Source: Limibacter armeniacum
GTDB taxonomy: Bacteria; Bacteroidota; Bacteroidia; Cytophagales; Flammeovirgaceae
Assembly (NCBI RefSeq): GCF_036880985.1
Contig: NZ_JBAJNO010000009.1
Location: 2,826,501-2,890,500 of the forward strand
Direction: 5' to 3'
DNA length: 64,000 nucleotides
Position 1 is the stretch's first letter. Each line of letters starts with the position of its first letter. This document shows positions 18,594 to 27,170 of this stretch, in pieces. The position numbers and the translations under genes were made by a program. Under the pieces are notes generated by a model. That model was given only the letters and a program-made list of their open reading frames with translations, was not told where the DNA came from and did no database searches.

Positions 18594-19766
18594 TTATGCT
18601 TTACGTTTGGCTTTCTCCCATAGTACAGATTGTGATCCTTTGATAAACCTGAAGAAGCCAAGGTATACTGACCAGTTCATGATAAAGAAGTAATAAGGAA
18701 CGAATAAGCCTTTCACCTCGATAGATTGGTTTTTCAATATTTTACCAATAAGAATAGTGAGATAGAACAGTAGTTGAAGTGTGAGTAAAACTGGGTAAAG
18801 GCTATAGTCATTCAATGCTAAAACCAAATTGGAAACCAATACAAATAAAATGGATAGGGGAGCAAGCGTCCACCTTAAAACCCTGTGTGAAAGATACTGG
18901 AAGGTTGCCATTCCGTATTTGAACGGGTTCAGTACTTTTGTCAATCTTGTAATTGACTGAATTCCGCCAGCAGATATTCTAACTTTTCGTTTCAGTTCTT
19001 CTTCAATATTAGCGGAAGCCGTTTCTATCGCGTATGCATCAGGAACATATTTAACCAATTGTCCTTTCTCAACAATCTTCATGGACATCATAAAGTCATC
19101 CAACAAGGTGTCAGCAGGTAAGTCTTCATAATTGGTGGTTCTGATGGAAAAGAGCTCTCCGGCAGCACCTACGACAGTATGTAGCTGAGAATCCCACTTT
19201 TTCAGTGTAGACTCATATTTCCAGTAAAATCCTTCTCCAGCAGAACTGGCAGTATCCTCTGATGACTGGAAAATGCGTTTTTCACCAGCAACCGCACCGA
19301 CATTTGGATTCTGGTAAGGATTTACCAGTAACTTGATGGCATTGTCAGGCAGGGTTGTATTGGCATCAGTAAAAACAGAGATATCCTCTTCAACAATTTT
19401 CATTGTTCTCTCAATGGCGGCCATTTTTCCTTTTCTTTCATCCCTATGCAGCAATGTGATTTCAGGGTATTTGGCGATGATTTTTGGCGTATTATCATTT
19501 GAGCCATCTGTTACAAAATAGACTTTCAATTTGTCTTTTGGGTAATCCAAAGAAAGGGTATTCTTGATTTTATCCTCGATATAGTCCTCTTCATTGTATG
19601 CAGCTACAATGAATGCTACAGATGGATAAAAGTGCTCACTTAAGTTCGGCTTTTTACCAAATGAACGCTTGATTTTGACTAATAAATACAGCACTATCGG
19701 GTAGCCAATATAGGTGTAGAACATAATAAATAGCCCTAACCAGAATAGAGTTTCGAGGTAAATCAT
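18594..19766 (-). CDS. Membrane glycosyltransferase, family GT2
   Basis: An N-terminal membrane helix (about 5-25) is followed by a GT-A domain with the start FIVAAYNEEDYIEDKI, the DGSNDNT nucleotide site, VFTDANTTLP (DxD-like Asp-Ala-Asn) and DTLLDDFMMSM for the catalytic Asp. The KVRISAGG segment stands where processive enzymes have QxxRW. Two to three C-terminal transmembrane helices follow (about 290-380). The build fits EPS chain-forming or sugar-adding enzymes at the inner membrane. It ends 12 nt before the acyltransferase gene and starts 26 nt after the GH gene ends, so one operon is likely. Confidence 0.92.
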   Translation of the reverse strand: MIYLETLFWLGLFIMFYTYIGYPIVLYLLVKIKRSFGKKPNLSEHFYPSVAFIVAAYNEEDYIEDKIKNTLSLDYPKDKLKVYFVTDGSNDNTPKIIAKYPEITLLHRDERKGKMAAIERTMKIVEEDISVFTDANTTLPDNAIKLLVNPYQNPNVGAVAGEKRIFQSSEDTASSAGEGFYWKYESTLKKWDSQLHTVVGAAGELFSIRTTNYEDLPADTLLDDFMMSMKIVEKGQLVKYVPDAYAIETASANIEEELKRKVRISAGGIQSITRLTKVLNPFKYGMATFQYLSHRVLRWTLAPLSILFVLVSNLVLALNDYSLYPVLLTLQLLFYLTILIGKILKNQSIEVKGLFVPYYFFIMNWSVYLGFFRFIKGSQSVLWEKAKRKA

Positions 19767-19792
19767 TTTTAAGGTATTTGTAAGAATAATGA

Positions 19793-21727
19793 TTAGTTAA
19801 TTGATTGTACGTTGTTATTTTGATGGTAGTAAAAACGTTTCTTTATCACTTTATTTTGGGTCTTTACTTGAAGTAAGTAGCTGCCAGAACTAATTCCAGT
19901 AGGGAATGAGACATATCGCTTATCATCACTTCTTTCGGTATCATAATCCATCACTTTTTGTACAAGCCTTCCGATAGGGTCAAGTACTTCTATTGAAAGA
20001 TATGAGGTGGATTGGGGAGGAGTTAAAGCAAATTTGACAGTTCCATTACCTTGTGTTTTTTCTAAAAAGATTTCGAATTCAGGAATGACTTCTTTTGGCT
20101 TTTCAGCAGTTACTACATCAGGCTCTATATTTACTTCACCAATCTGCTTAATAAAAAGGGGAGTACCTCCTAAGACTATTTCAGCAGACTTCAAGGTTGT
20201 TACTTTTTCTGTATCCGAAGCATCCCAATACCTGAGTTCAAACATTCCCTTTTTGAAATGTGGTAACCTGTAGTGGTATTCAGGTTCTTCATCGAGGTCA
20301 GTAGAAGTCTTAGCCCACAATGCAATGCGGACATTTCCTTCTGAATTACTGAAAGCACCCCCATCAACTTCCTTTGGTAGATTAAGTTCACTTGTGAGCT
20401 TCTCATTATAGTTGAAGCCTTTCAGCGAAGAGGTTAATGTTTTAATGGCAATGCCTGAAGGGTTGAGTTTTTGCCTATAAGGTGATGTTCCTCTGAGGGG
20501 TTGGAATAGCCCCATTTGTTGGTAAACATCGTCAGCATTGTTTTTATGTCTGGAGTCTGAAAGGTTATAGATATACAGTGCACTTATACCTTCTTTCTGA
20601 GCTATAATCATACTTTTGAGCAGGTAGTTGACTTGTGCCATTTCACTACCCAAATTGTCTTTTCCAGACATGACAAATCTTGGTACGTTGGTTTCTGTCA
20701 CGATCCATGCTTTTTGAGGGTACCTTGACCCAAATCCATAGTTGTTCAGAACTCTTGTAAACTCAGACTTAAAGGATAAAAGGGCTTCAATGGCAGCATC
20801 AGAGTGTCTGTTATAAGTAAAACCCAAGAGCTTCCATTTTCGCAGGTAATAATGTGGGTAACAATGAAAGCTGACACAGTCAAAATAAGCACCACCTTCG
20901 TATGGAAAGTCCTTAGATTTTTGTCCCTGATTGGGGTTGTCTGTATTTCTTAAAACAGCATCCAAAAAGCTACTATACCCAATTCCTCCCACACATACAA
21001 AATCGTCAGGGTAGTATTTTTTGATAACCTCATAACTGATTCTTAAAGCCCTTACATAATGCTGTACAGGTGCACGTAGGTTATGCAGGTCTTTAGGGTT
21101 TGGGTCTTTTTCCCACCAGTTGCCAGGTTCCGTAGGTTGTTTTCGAGAGTTGCCAGTGTAATCGAAGTCAGGCTCATTCCATACTTCCCAATACTTGACA
21201 TATGGACCGTATTTTTGTACAAGCTTGTATACATACAAAGCCATAGGGTTCTGATCGTTTACAGGAGTGCCATTTTCTCCATTATCCCAGATAGGTTCGT
21301 ACATATTTTTGAACATCTTACTGGACTTCTCATGACCATATGACTTGGGGTCTGTGTGAGAATGACTAGGGTATCCAATGAATGCTGTTATATTGGAAAT
21401 ACCTAACGATTGGTAGCGTTTGAAAGCAGGAACCCGAACATCGTACCCATACTTTTCAAAAAAGTGTTCATACAGGGCTGGTCTAAGAGTATTGAGCCCT
21501 AGCCCTTCGATTTTTCTACGTTCGTCACCAGCAATAATTTCAGCCAAGTTCTCATCCTTCCAAGGTGGATAGTACCCCATATTGCTTCCATACCCAAATG
21601 ATTCGGGTGCAGCAGGAACTTGATCCAATGCTGTCAGCTTTTTTTGTGCAATTGATGGGGCAATAGCAATGAAGTACAAAACTACAATGAGTTTGTAGAT
21701 CAGTTTAAAACAGTCAGAGCTGTACAT
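19793..21727 (-). CDS. Secreted clan GH-A-like glycoside hydrolase with T9SS-type C-terminus
   Basis: The 644-residue protein has a signal peptide with a long n-region (cleavage near SIAQ, residue 28), then a (beta/alpha)8-type domain. It shows VKYWEVWNEPDFDY with candidate acid/base Glu185, and WIVTETNVPR with candidate nucleophile Glu345, the two-Glu pattern of clan GH-A. FDCVSFHCYPHYY is a typical substrate-barrel segment. A beta domain (about 430-530) and a C-terminal region (about 560-644: SYLSIEVLDPIGRLVQ, ISSGSYLLQV) resembling a T9SS type A sorting domain follow. It is a paralogue of the gene at 24184-26856. I cannot place it in a numbered GH family. It belongs to the EPS operon. Confidence 0.8.
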   Translation of the reverse strand: MYSSDCFKLIYKLIVVLYFIAIAPSIAQKKLTALDQVPAAPESFGYGSNMGYYPPWKDENLAEIIAGDERRKIEGLGLNTLRPALYEHFFEKYGYDVRVPAFKRYQSLGISNITAFIGYPSHSHTDPKSYGHEKSSKMFKNMYEPIWDNGENGTPVNDQNPMALYVYKLVQKYGPYVKYWEVWNEPDFDYTGNSRKQPTEPGNWWEKDPNPKDLHNLRAPVQHYVRALRISYEVIKKYYPDDFVCVGGIGYSSFLDAVLRNTDNPNQGQKSKDFPYEGGAYFDCVSFHCYPHYYLRKWKLLGFTYNRHSDAAIEALLSFKSEFTRVLNNYGFGSRYPQKAWIVTETNVPRFVMSGKDNLGSEMAQVNYLLKSMIIAQKEGISALYIYNLSDSRHKNNADDVYQQMGLFQPLRGTSPYRQKLNPSGIAIKTLTSSLKGFNYNEKLTSELNLPKEVDGGAFSNSEGNVRIALWAKTSTDLDEEPEYHYRLPHFKKGMFELRYWDASDTEKVTTLKSAEIVLGGTPLFIKQIGEVNIEPDVVTAEKPKEVIPEFEIFLEKTQGNGTVKFALTPPQSTSYLSIEVLDPIGRLVQKVMDYDTERSDDKRYVSFPTGISSGSYLLQVKTQNKVIKKRFYYHQNNNVQSIN

Positions 21728-21805
21728 TACATTATTAGTTTTGTTAGTTGGGTTTATTTCAGTCTTATCAGAAACATGAACAACGTAAGAGTAGTAGCAA
21801 GGACT

Positions 21806-23938
21806 TTACAGGTTCAAGAAAGAACGGTGTACCTTGTTTAATACTGCACCTAGAATTTTGCTCTTATAAGATTCGTTTAGGCTGTTTAGCCTGTTTGTAC
21901 TCATTTCAGTCAGGGTCTCATTGGCAGAGAATACCAAAATTACTTTATCACAGAGTGGTACCAACTCTTCAGCATCTGAGTATTTTTCAAGTGCAGCAGT
22001 CTCGATTAAAATAATATCGTATTGAGATTTAGCCCAAGACAAAAACTCATTCCATTGGTTGGTGTCAGTGATTTCTAACGGAGACTTCTGACTCTTTTCA
22101 CACCCGACAATATCGACCAATACATTATCTGTTTTTGTGATAAGATTTTGCAAATAGGAGTTACTGTCTGATGTCTTAATGTCAGCTATAGATGGCTTTG
22201 CATTATAGTAGTCAGTAAGCGTATTATTCTTAAGGTTCAGGTCAATTACAAGAACCTTCTTGCCTTTCAGGTTAAAGGAATTGGTCAATGAGTTTACTGT
22301 AAAAGTTTTACCAGCTTTATTTTTCAGGCTGCTAACCAATACTGTTTGACTTTCACTTTTGTCGATTTCCAACCTTATTTTTCTGCTGGAGTCAACTAAT
22401 TGTATATTATTTTTTTCAGACATCTTACTGTTTGCAGTAGGACTGTCAGGAATATGTTTGCTATTTACTTCTACAAAAGAAGTGATATACTTAAAAGGAA
22501 TGCTGGTACTTAATCTGGTAGGTAGTTTAATAGACATATCCAAAAAGTCATAAGTCACCATACTGAACAATACAATTCCAAGGCTGCCAAATGCTGAGAA
22601 CAGCAGAAATAGCATTTTTTTAGAAGGCTCCGGTTTGCTTGGAGGGTACGCATAATTGGTCTGCTGAATATTACTTTGCGTTATTAGGTTTTTACTTAGT
22701 TCTATATTGTACCTTTTTTCAGTATTCAAGTACTCATCTCTAGCCATATTGACTTCATGCTGTAAAGAGGAGGTCTTTATGTCCTTACTGATATAATTAC
22801 TGGCTTTATTTCTTAACTCATTGATATTATTCTCAATGGATTCGAGTTTGATTTTGTTGGCTATGCCTTCAAGTTCCAGCTCAGAGATGGCTTCATCTAT
22901 ATTTGTAAGGTTGTCAAGTTGCTCCAATGCTTTATACCTTTCTTTCAGGTACTCTAAAGAGTCTTTAACACTGTCATCACCTCTTACGAGTCTAGCGTTT
23001 AGGGTGTTGATTTGCTTTTTAAGGCTTATCAGTGACCTATCCTGGCTTGAAGTTCCTGAAGTGTTATCGTTTATCTTTCTTCTTAGGTTGGACAACTTGA
23101 TTTCTAAGATCTGATTGTTATTGATCAGTTCATCTCTTTTATGTTTTAAATCACTGATCGTTTTAACAGCATTCTCTTCATTTTCAAGGTCAAGGTTCAG
23201 AATGTCTCGACTCTTTTTAATACTCTCAAGCTGCGCACTTTTTTCTTCATATGCTTTTCTCTTTTCTTGCAGTACATTACTGATGATAGTCAGGGACTCC
23301 CTTGTTTTTATTGACCTTTGAGATTCGTTGTATTTAATCGCCAAGTCACAAAATTCATTTACTGCAAAAGCAGATAAAGTAGGGCTTTCAGAAGAAAAGT
23401 AAACATTGATATAATCAGAATAACTGATTTTTTTAAGGGTCAAGCTTTCACGTAATGAATTGTAGTCATAGCCCATTAGGTTTACAATTTCATTAAATGT
23501 AGAGTCTTGTCTGTATGTGTCGTACTGCTTTATTTCAATTTTCTGAAGCTTATCGACAGCATACTTGTATATTTCTTTCAGGCTTTCTTCGCTGATTGGC
23601 TTTTCAGATTCTTTGAGGTTTTTTAATCTGAAGGGATCTTCTTCTCCTAAATCATGTGTGATCATTCTATAGGTTAGAAGGTCAAGGATATTGGGAGAGT
23701 ATAGGGTTTCAATAGCATTGTTGGCCTGTGTGATCACCTCGAAATTTAAAACCCTGTTGTTATCATTTAAGGATACGGTATTATTCTGCACCAATCCCAA
23801 TGAAAGCTGACCAACAGATTTATATTCCTTTGCAAGATTGAAGGATAAAAAGAAGGCCAATGTAGCTGAAGCAATAGGGGTAGCTATAAGCCACCACTTA
23901 CGTTTGAGTAAGCTGTGAAATAAAAAGTACAGGTCCAT
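21806..23938 (-). CDS. Wzc-like polysaccharide co-polymerase with degenerate tyrosine-kinase domain
   Basis: The 710-residue protein is built like Wzc. It has a first transmembrane helix (about 16-33), a long periplasmic coiled-coil region (about 200-440), a PSKPEPSKKMLF Pro-rich segment and second membrane helix (about 455-475), and a cytoplasmic P-loop domain (about 510-705). The kinase motifs are degraded: Walker A reads SSLKNKAGKT (ending residue 545), Walker A' reads VLVIDLN instead of a D-x-D, and Walker B reads ILIETAAL with Glu646 where Asp is expected. The Tyr-rich C-terminal tail of BY-kinases is missing. It probably sets chain length or export, without normal kinase activity. Confidence 0.85.
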   Translation of the reverse strand: MDLYFLFHSLLKRKWWLIATPIASATLAFFLSFNLAKEYKSVGQLSLGLVQNNTVSLNDNNRVLNFEVITQANNAIETLYSPNILDLLTYRMITHDLGEEDPFRLKNLKESEKPISEESLKEIYKYAVDKLQKIEIKQYDTYRQDSTFNEIVNLMGYDYNSLRESLTLKKISYSDYINVYFSSESPTLSAFAVNEFCDLAIKYNESQRSIKTRESLTIISNVLQEKRKAYEEKSAQLESIKKSRDILNLDLENEENAVKTISDLKHKRDELINNNQILEIKLSNLRRKINDNTSGTSSQDRSLISLKKQINTLNARLVRGDDSVKDSLEYLKERYKALEQLDNLTNIDEAISELELEGIANKIKLESIENNINELRNKASNYISKDIKTSSLQHEVNMARDEYLNTEKRYNIELSKNLITQSNIQQTNYAYPPSKPEPSKKMLFLLFSAFGSLGIVLFSMVTYDFLDMSIKLPTRLSTSIPFKYITSFVEVNSKHIPDSPTANSKMSEKNNIQLVDSSRKIRLEIDKSESQTVLVSSLKNKAGKTFTVNSLTNSFNLKGKKVLVIDLNLKNNTLTDYYNAKPSIADIKTSDSNSYLQNLITKTDNVLVDIVGCEKSQKSPLEITDTNQWNEFLSWAKSQYDIILIETAALEKYSDAEELVPLCDKVILVFSANETLTEMSTNRLNSLNESYKSKILGAVLNKVHRSFLNL

Positions 23939-24130
23939 AAAATAGTAAGGTAACTTTTTTGATAGTACGAAAATTGGGTTTTTAGTCTAGCAATAGGACT
24001 ATATTAATATAATTTTCAATTCACTACAATGAACTTGTATTTTATTTAGAGGTAGTTGTTTTTATTTATCTTCTAAACATCAAATTGTCATATTTTATGT
24101 TTATTAAATTATATAGCTAAGGTATAATAG

Positions 24131-24160
24131 AAAAGGCTACCCTCCATAGGGTAGCCTTTG
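24131..24160. terminator. Terminator of the 24184-26856 gene
   Basis: Stem aaaaggctaccct / agggtagccttt forms with T-rich flanks on both strands. On the minus strand it ends in a T4 run, 24 nt beyond the stop codon. Confidence 0.8.
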
Positions 24161-24183
24161 TGTATATAGGTGTTTATAGATTG

Positions 24184-26856
24184 TTATTGTTTCAATATTT
24201 TGATGTAATCAGTCTTATTGATAGATGAAACTTTCAAAATATATACGCCACTTTCCAATGCTACCAAAGGAATGACCTGTAAGCCATAGTCAACGGCTTC
24301 GTAGGTCGTTTTAATTCTTTTTCCATCTAATGAAATCAACTCAAACCCTATAATTTCTTCTTTGGATAGTACAATGAACTGCTCATTGAAAGGGTTCGGG
24401 TAAACTTGGAAGAATTTAGATATTTCTTTGTCAGTATTTGGTTGATTCGTGCTTTCAAAGTATGGGTAAATGATTAAGGCATTCAGATAAGCCCTATTAT
24501 CTTCTGAAGATACTTTAAAGAATATATTACCATACTGGTCTGGTTTAATACCTTCAAAGGTTACAACATCTTTATTCTGATACTGCCCAATACTTTTTGT
24601 GGCACCATTAATTTCATACACCACATTTTCTGGGTAATCAAAGGTTGTGGCAGAAAGCAATTGTATATCATAATAGTTACTCGTATCTAAGTCCGCTATA
24701 TGCATTACTGCTTCCCCTTCGATGTACCTGTAAGTATTGAGTACATTGGCAGGGAATCTGCTATCTTCCTGATAAGAGTTTAGTTGCCAATGCTGTAAAA
24801 GATCACCTTGGCTAAGTTTAACATCAATATTGGTCGTATTACCAAGAGAGTCTGTCACATCATAGAGTTCTTGAAGCCAATTTTTATCAAAGTTGTTCCA
24901 AGGTGTATTGGCCCGAGTACTGTTTTTGGATGAAGCACTGAAGTTTACAAGTATTGGTGCTTCTTTAGTATTGGTGACCTTTACTGTAATTACATTTGAA
25001 GGAGAAGACTTCGTGTCTTCATTGAGAGCCATTACTCTATATTTATACTCTTTGCCTAATTCAACATCACTGTCCATAAATGAATTACTGTTGGCAGTTC
25101 CCATTTCAACAAAAGAGGCATTGCTTTCAGCTTTTTCAATTACGTATTCAGTGGCTTGAGCTACAGTATTCCAAGAGAGCTGAAGCTCCAACGGTTCCAG
25201 AAATACTTTTCCTGAAAGGTTTTCAGGGCTTTCCAAAGTAAGAGTAGGAGGAGGCGAAGGAGATGATGATGACTTAAGCTCTATCATTAATGGTGAGCCC
25301 TGTAAGGTAATTGTATTGCCTTCAAATGTTTTCTCATCTGCCGTAATAGCATGATCCCATTCTTGGACAGTATACTCTGAAACATTCAGATAACTAGGGA
25401 AAGTCACATTAGCTGATGATGTTTCACTTTGATCTGTTTTGGTTTTAGCCCATATAACACACTTGTAGTCACCTTCACCATTTGTGAAAACACCTCCGTC
25501 AATATTGTCATTATCCATAATGAAACTTGTAGCAGCAGCATCTAGCTTGTAACCATCAAGGAAGGTTAATAGCGTTTTTAAACCTAGTCCTTGGGTCGTC
25601 ATTTCTGCATCGTAAGGATTGTTACCTTCAATGGGTTTAAAAGAGCCCATCTGTTTGAAAATATCAGTAGACTCTTTTGGTGTTTCCTTATCTGCAAGGT
25701 TATAAATGTAGTTAGCAGATATACCCATATTTTGAAAAGCAATCATAGTCTTCATGACAAAGTTTCGCTGTTCTTCAGGAGTTCCTCCAAGTTCTGCACC
25801 TGCAGGTGTGAAACGGGGGATATTGGTCTCTGTAACAATCCAGGCCTTTTCAGGAAAGCCCTTACCATAACCATATTTATTCAAAACACTTTCAAAAGTG
25901 GCTTTTTCATCTCTTACAATATCAAGAGCGGCGTCTGAGTGTCTAAAGTGATCAAAACCACCTTTTGAGTTATTCCATTTTCTCTGCTTATAGTGTGGGT
26001 AAGAGTGGAAGCTGAGACAATCAAAATAAGCACCACCTTTCAGTGGGTATGATTTTGATACTGCACCATTGTTTGGGTTATCAGTATTTCTCAATACGGC
26101 ATCCAAAAAGCTTACATAACCAATACCTCCTACACACACATAAGAATCAGGATAATAGGTTTTGATGACCTCATAACTGATTCTTAAAGCTCTAATATAA
26201 TGTTGAATAGGGGCCTGAAGATTTTTCAGGTCACAAGGGTTTGGATCATTGTCCCACCAGTTCCCATCCTGTCCGGACGTTTTGCGGGAGTTAGCAGAGT
26301 AACTAAAGTCAGGCTCATTCCACACTTCCCAATATTTGACATATGGTCCATATACTTGGAGCATTTTGTAAAGGTAGAGTGCCATATAGTTGTTTTCGTT
26401 GACTGCTGTTCCATTAGCTCCGTTATCCCAAATTGGCTCATACATGTTATCAAACATCTTGGATTGTATGCCGTCGCAGTAAGCGTTCGGATCCATATGC
26501 GCATCAGATGGATAACCAATAAATGCAGTCATTCCATTTGCACCTATGTCATGGTAGTGCTGAAAAGTAGAAGCTCTGATTTGGTATCCATATTGTTCCA
26601 GAAAATGTTCAGGGAGAGCAGGCCTTAAGCCGTTATAACCAATGCCACTTACCCCTTTTTCAGGGTTTCCTGCAGCTATATCTGCTAGCTGGGCATCGGT
26701 CCAAGGTGGATAGTATCCCATATTACTTCCGTAAATAAAGTCTGCGGTTTGGGCAGGCACTTTATCATTAGCAGTATAAGTTACTTGGCTTTTGACGACA
26801 TGAGTCAAGAGCAAAGCCAGTATCATAACTGGCATTGACAGTATAGAATATCGCAT
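24184..26856 (-). CDS. Large secreted clan GH-A-like glycosidase with FN3, malectin-like and T9SS domains
   Basis: The 890-residue protein starts with a signal peptide (to about residue 24). Its catalytic domain parallels the 644-aa paralogue: GSNMGYYPPW, YWEVWNEPDFSY with Glu181 as acid/base candidate, and WIVTETNIPR with Glu343 as nucleophile candidate. A beta domain, a Pro-rich linker (SSSSPSPPPTL, about 530), one FN3 domain (about 545-640) and a roughly 165-aa module (NFSASSKNSTRANTPWNNFD to LNALIIYPY, about 648-812) follow. That module recurs in the 1,666-aa esterase. The C-terminus (FFQVYPNPFNEQF through SGVYILKVSS) is a type A T9SS sorting domain. It is transcribed divergently from the GT-C gene. 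Confidence 0.85.
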   Translation of the reverse strand: MRYSILSMPVMILALLLTHVVKSQVTYTANDKVPAQTADFIYGSNMGYYPPWTDAQLADIAAGNPEKGVSGIGYNGLRPALPEHFLEQYGYQIRASTFQHYHDIGANGMTAFIGYPSDAHMDPNAYCDGIQSKMFDNMYEPIWDNGANGTAVNENNYMALYLYKMLQVYGPYVKYWEVWNEPDFSYSANSRKTSGQDGNWWDNDPNPCDLKNLQAPIQHYIRALRISYEVIKTYYPDSYVCVGGIGYVSFLDAVLRNTDNPNNGAVSKSYPLKGGAYFDCLSFHSYPHYKQRKWNNSKGGFDHFRHSDAALDIVRDEKATFESVLNKYGYGKGFPEKAWIVTETNIPRFTPAGAELGGTPEEQRNFVMKTMIAFQNMGISANYIYNLADKETPKESTDIFKQMGSFKPIEGNNPYDAEMTTQGLGLKTLLTFLDGYKLDAAATSFIMDNDNIDGGVFTNGEGDYKCVIWAKTKTDQSETSSANVTFPSYLNVSEYTVQEWDHAITADEKTFEGNTITLQGSPLMIELKSSSSPSPPPTLTLESPENLSGKVFLEPLELQLSWNTVAQATEYVIEKAESNASFVEMGTANSNSFMDSDVELGKEYKYRVMALNEDTKSSPSNVITVKVTNTKEAPILVNFSASSKNSTRANTPWNNFDKNWLQELYDVTDSLGNTTNIDVKLSQGDLLQHWQLNSYQEDSRFPANVLNTYRYIEGEAVMHIADLDTSNYYDIQLLSATTFDYPENVVYEINGATKSIGQYQNKDVVTFEGIKPDQYGNIFFKVSSEDNRAYLNALIIYPYFESTNQPNTDKEISKFFQVYPNPFNEQFIVLSKEEIIGFELISLDGKRIKTTYEAVDYGLQVIPLVALESGVYILKVSSINKTDYIKILKQ

Positions 26857-27170
26857 AACTGGTTGTTGATTAGGTATTGAAAGTTATCACTGCAAAATTT
26901 TAGCTAACGATTAACGGTTTCTAGCTTAAATAGGGAATGTACCTTACATGTGTGACTTGCATGATATAGGTTAATCTCGATAATGAAGGCGTAATAATGT
27001 TCAATTGTATTCTTTTAAAAATTAAAATATATAGTAAAATGTTGGTACATAATTGATAAGGAATTATCTTGATGGCTTCAAAGCAATGATTATACCATAA
27101 TTTTCTTATTGAAAGACTACTTTTTTAGTACATCCTAATACATAATACAAACCCAAAACTTCTATAGAAT
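26857..27170. other. Divergent intergenic region
   Basis: No gene is seen. The 314 bp should hold promoters for the GH gene (minus) and the GT-C gene (plus), but neither has a perfect TAnnTTTG box; a near match with longer spacing lies at about 26892-26903. Confidence 0.5.

Noticed and set aside
26200-26628. 142-codon plus-strand frame opposite the 890-aa glycosidase
   Set aside because: Antisense to conserved catalytic-domain codons; no start site or family match.
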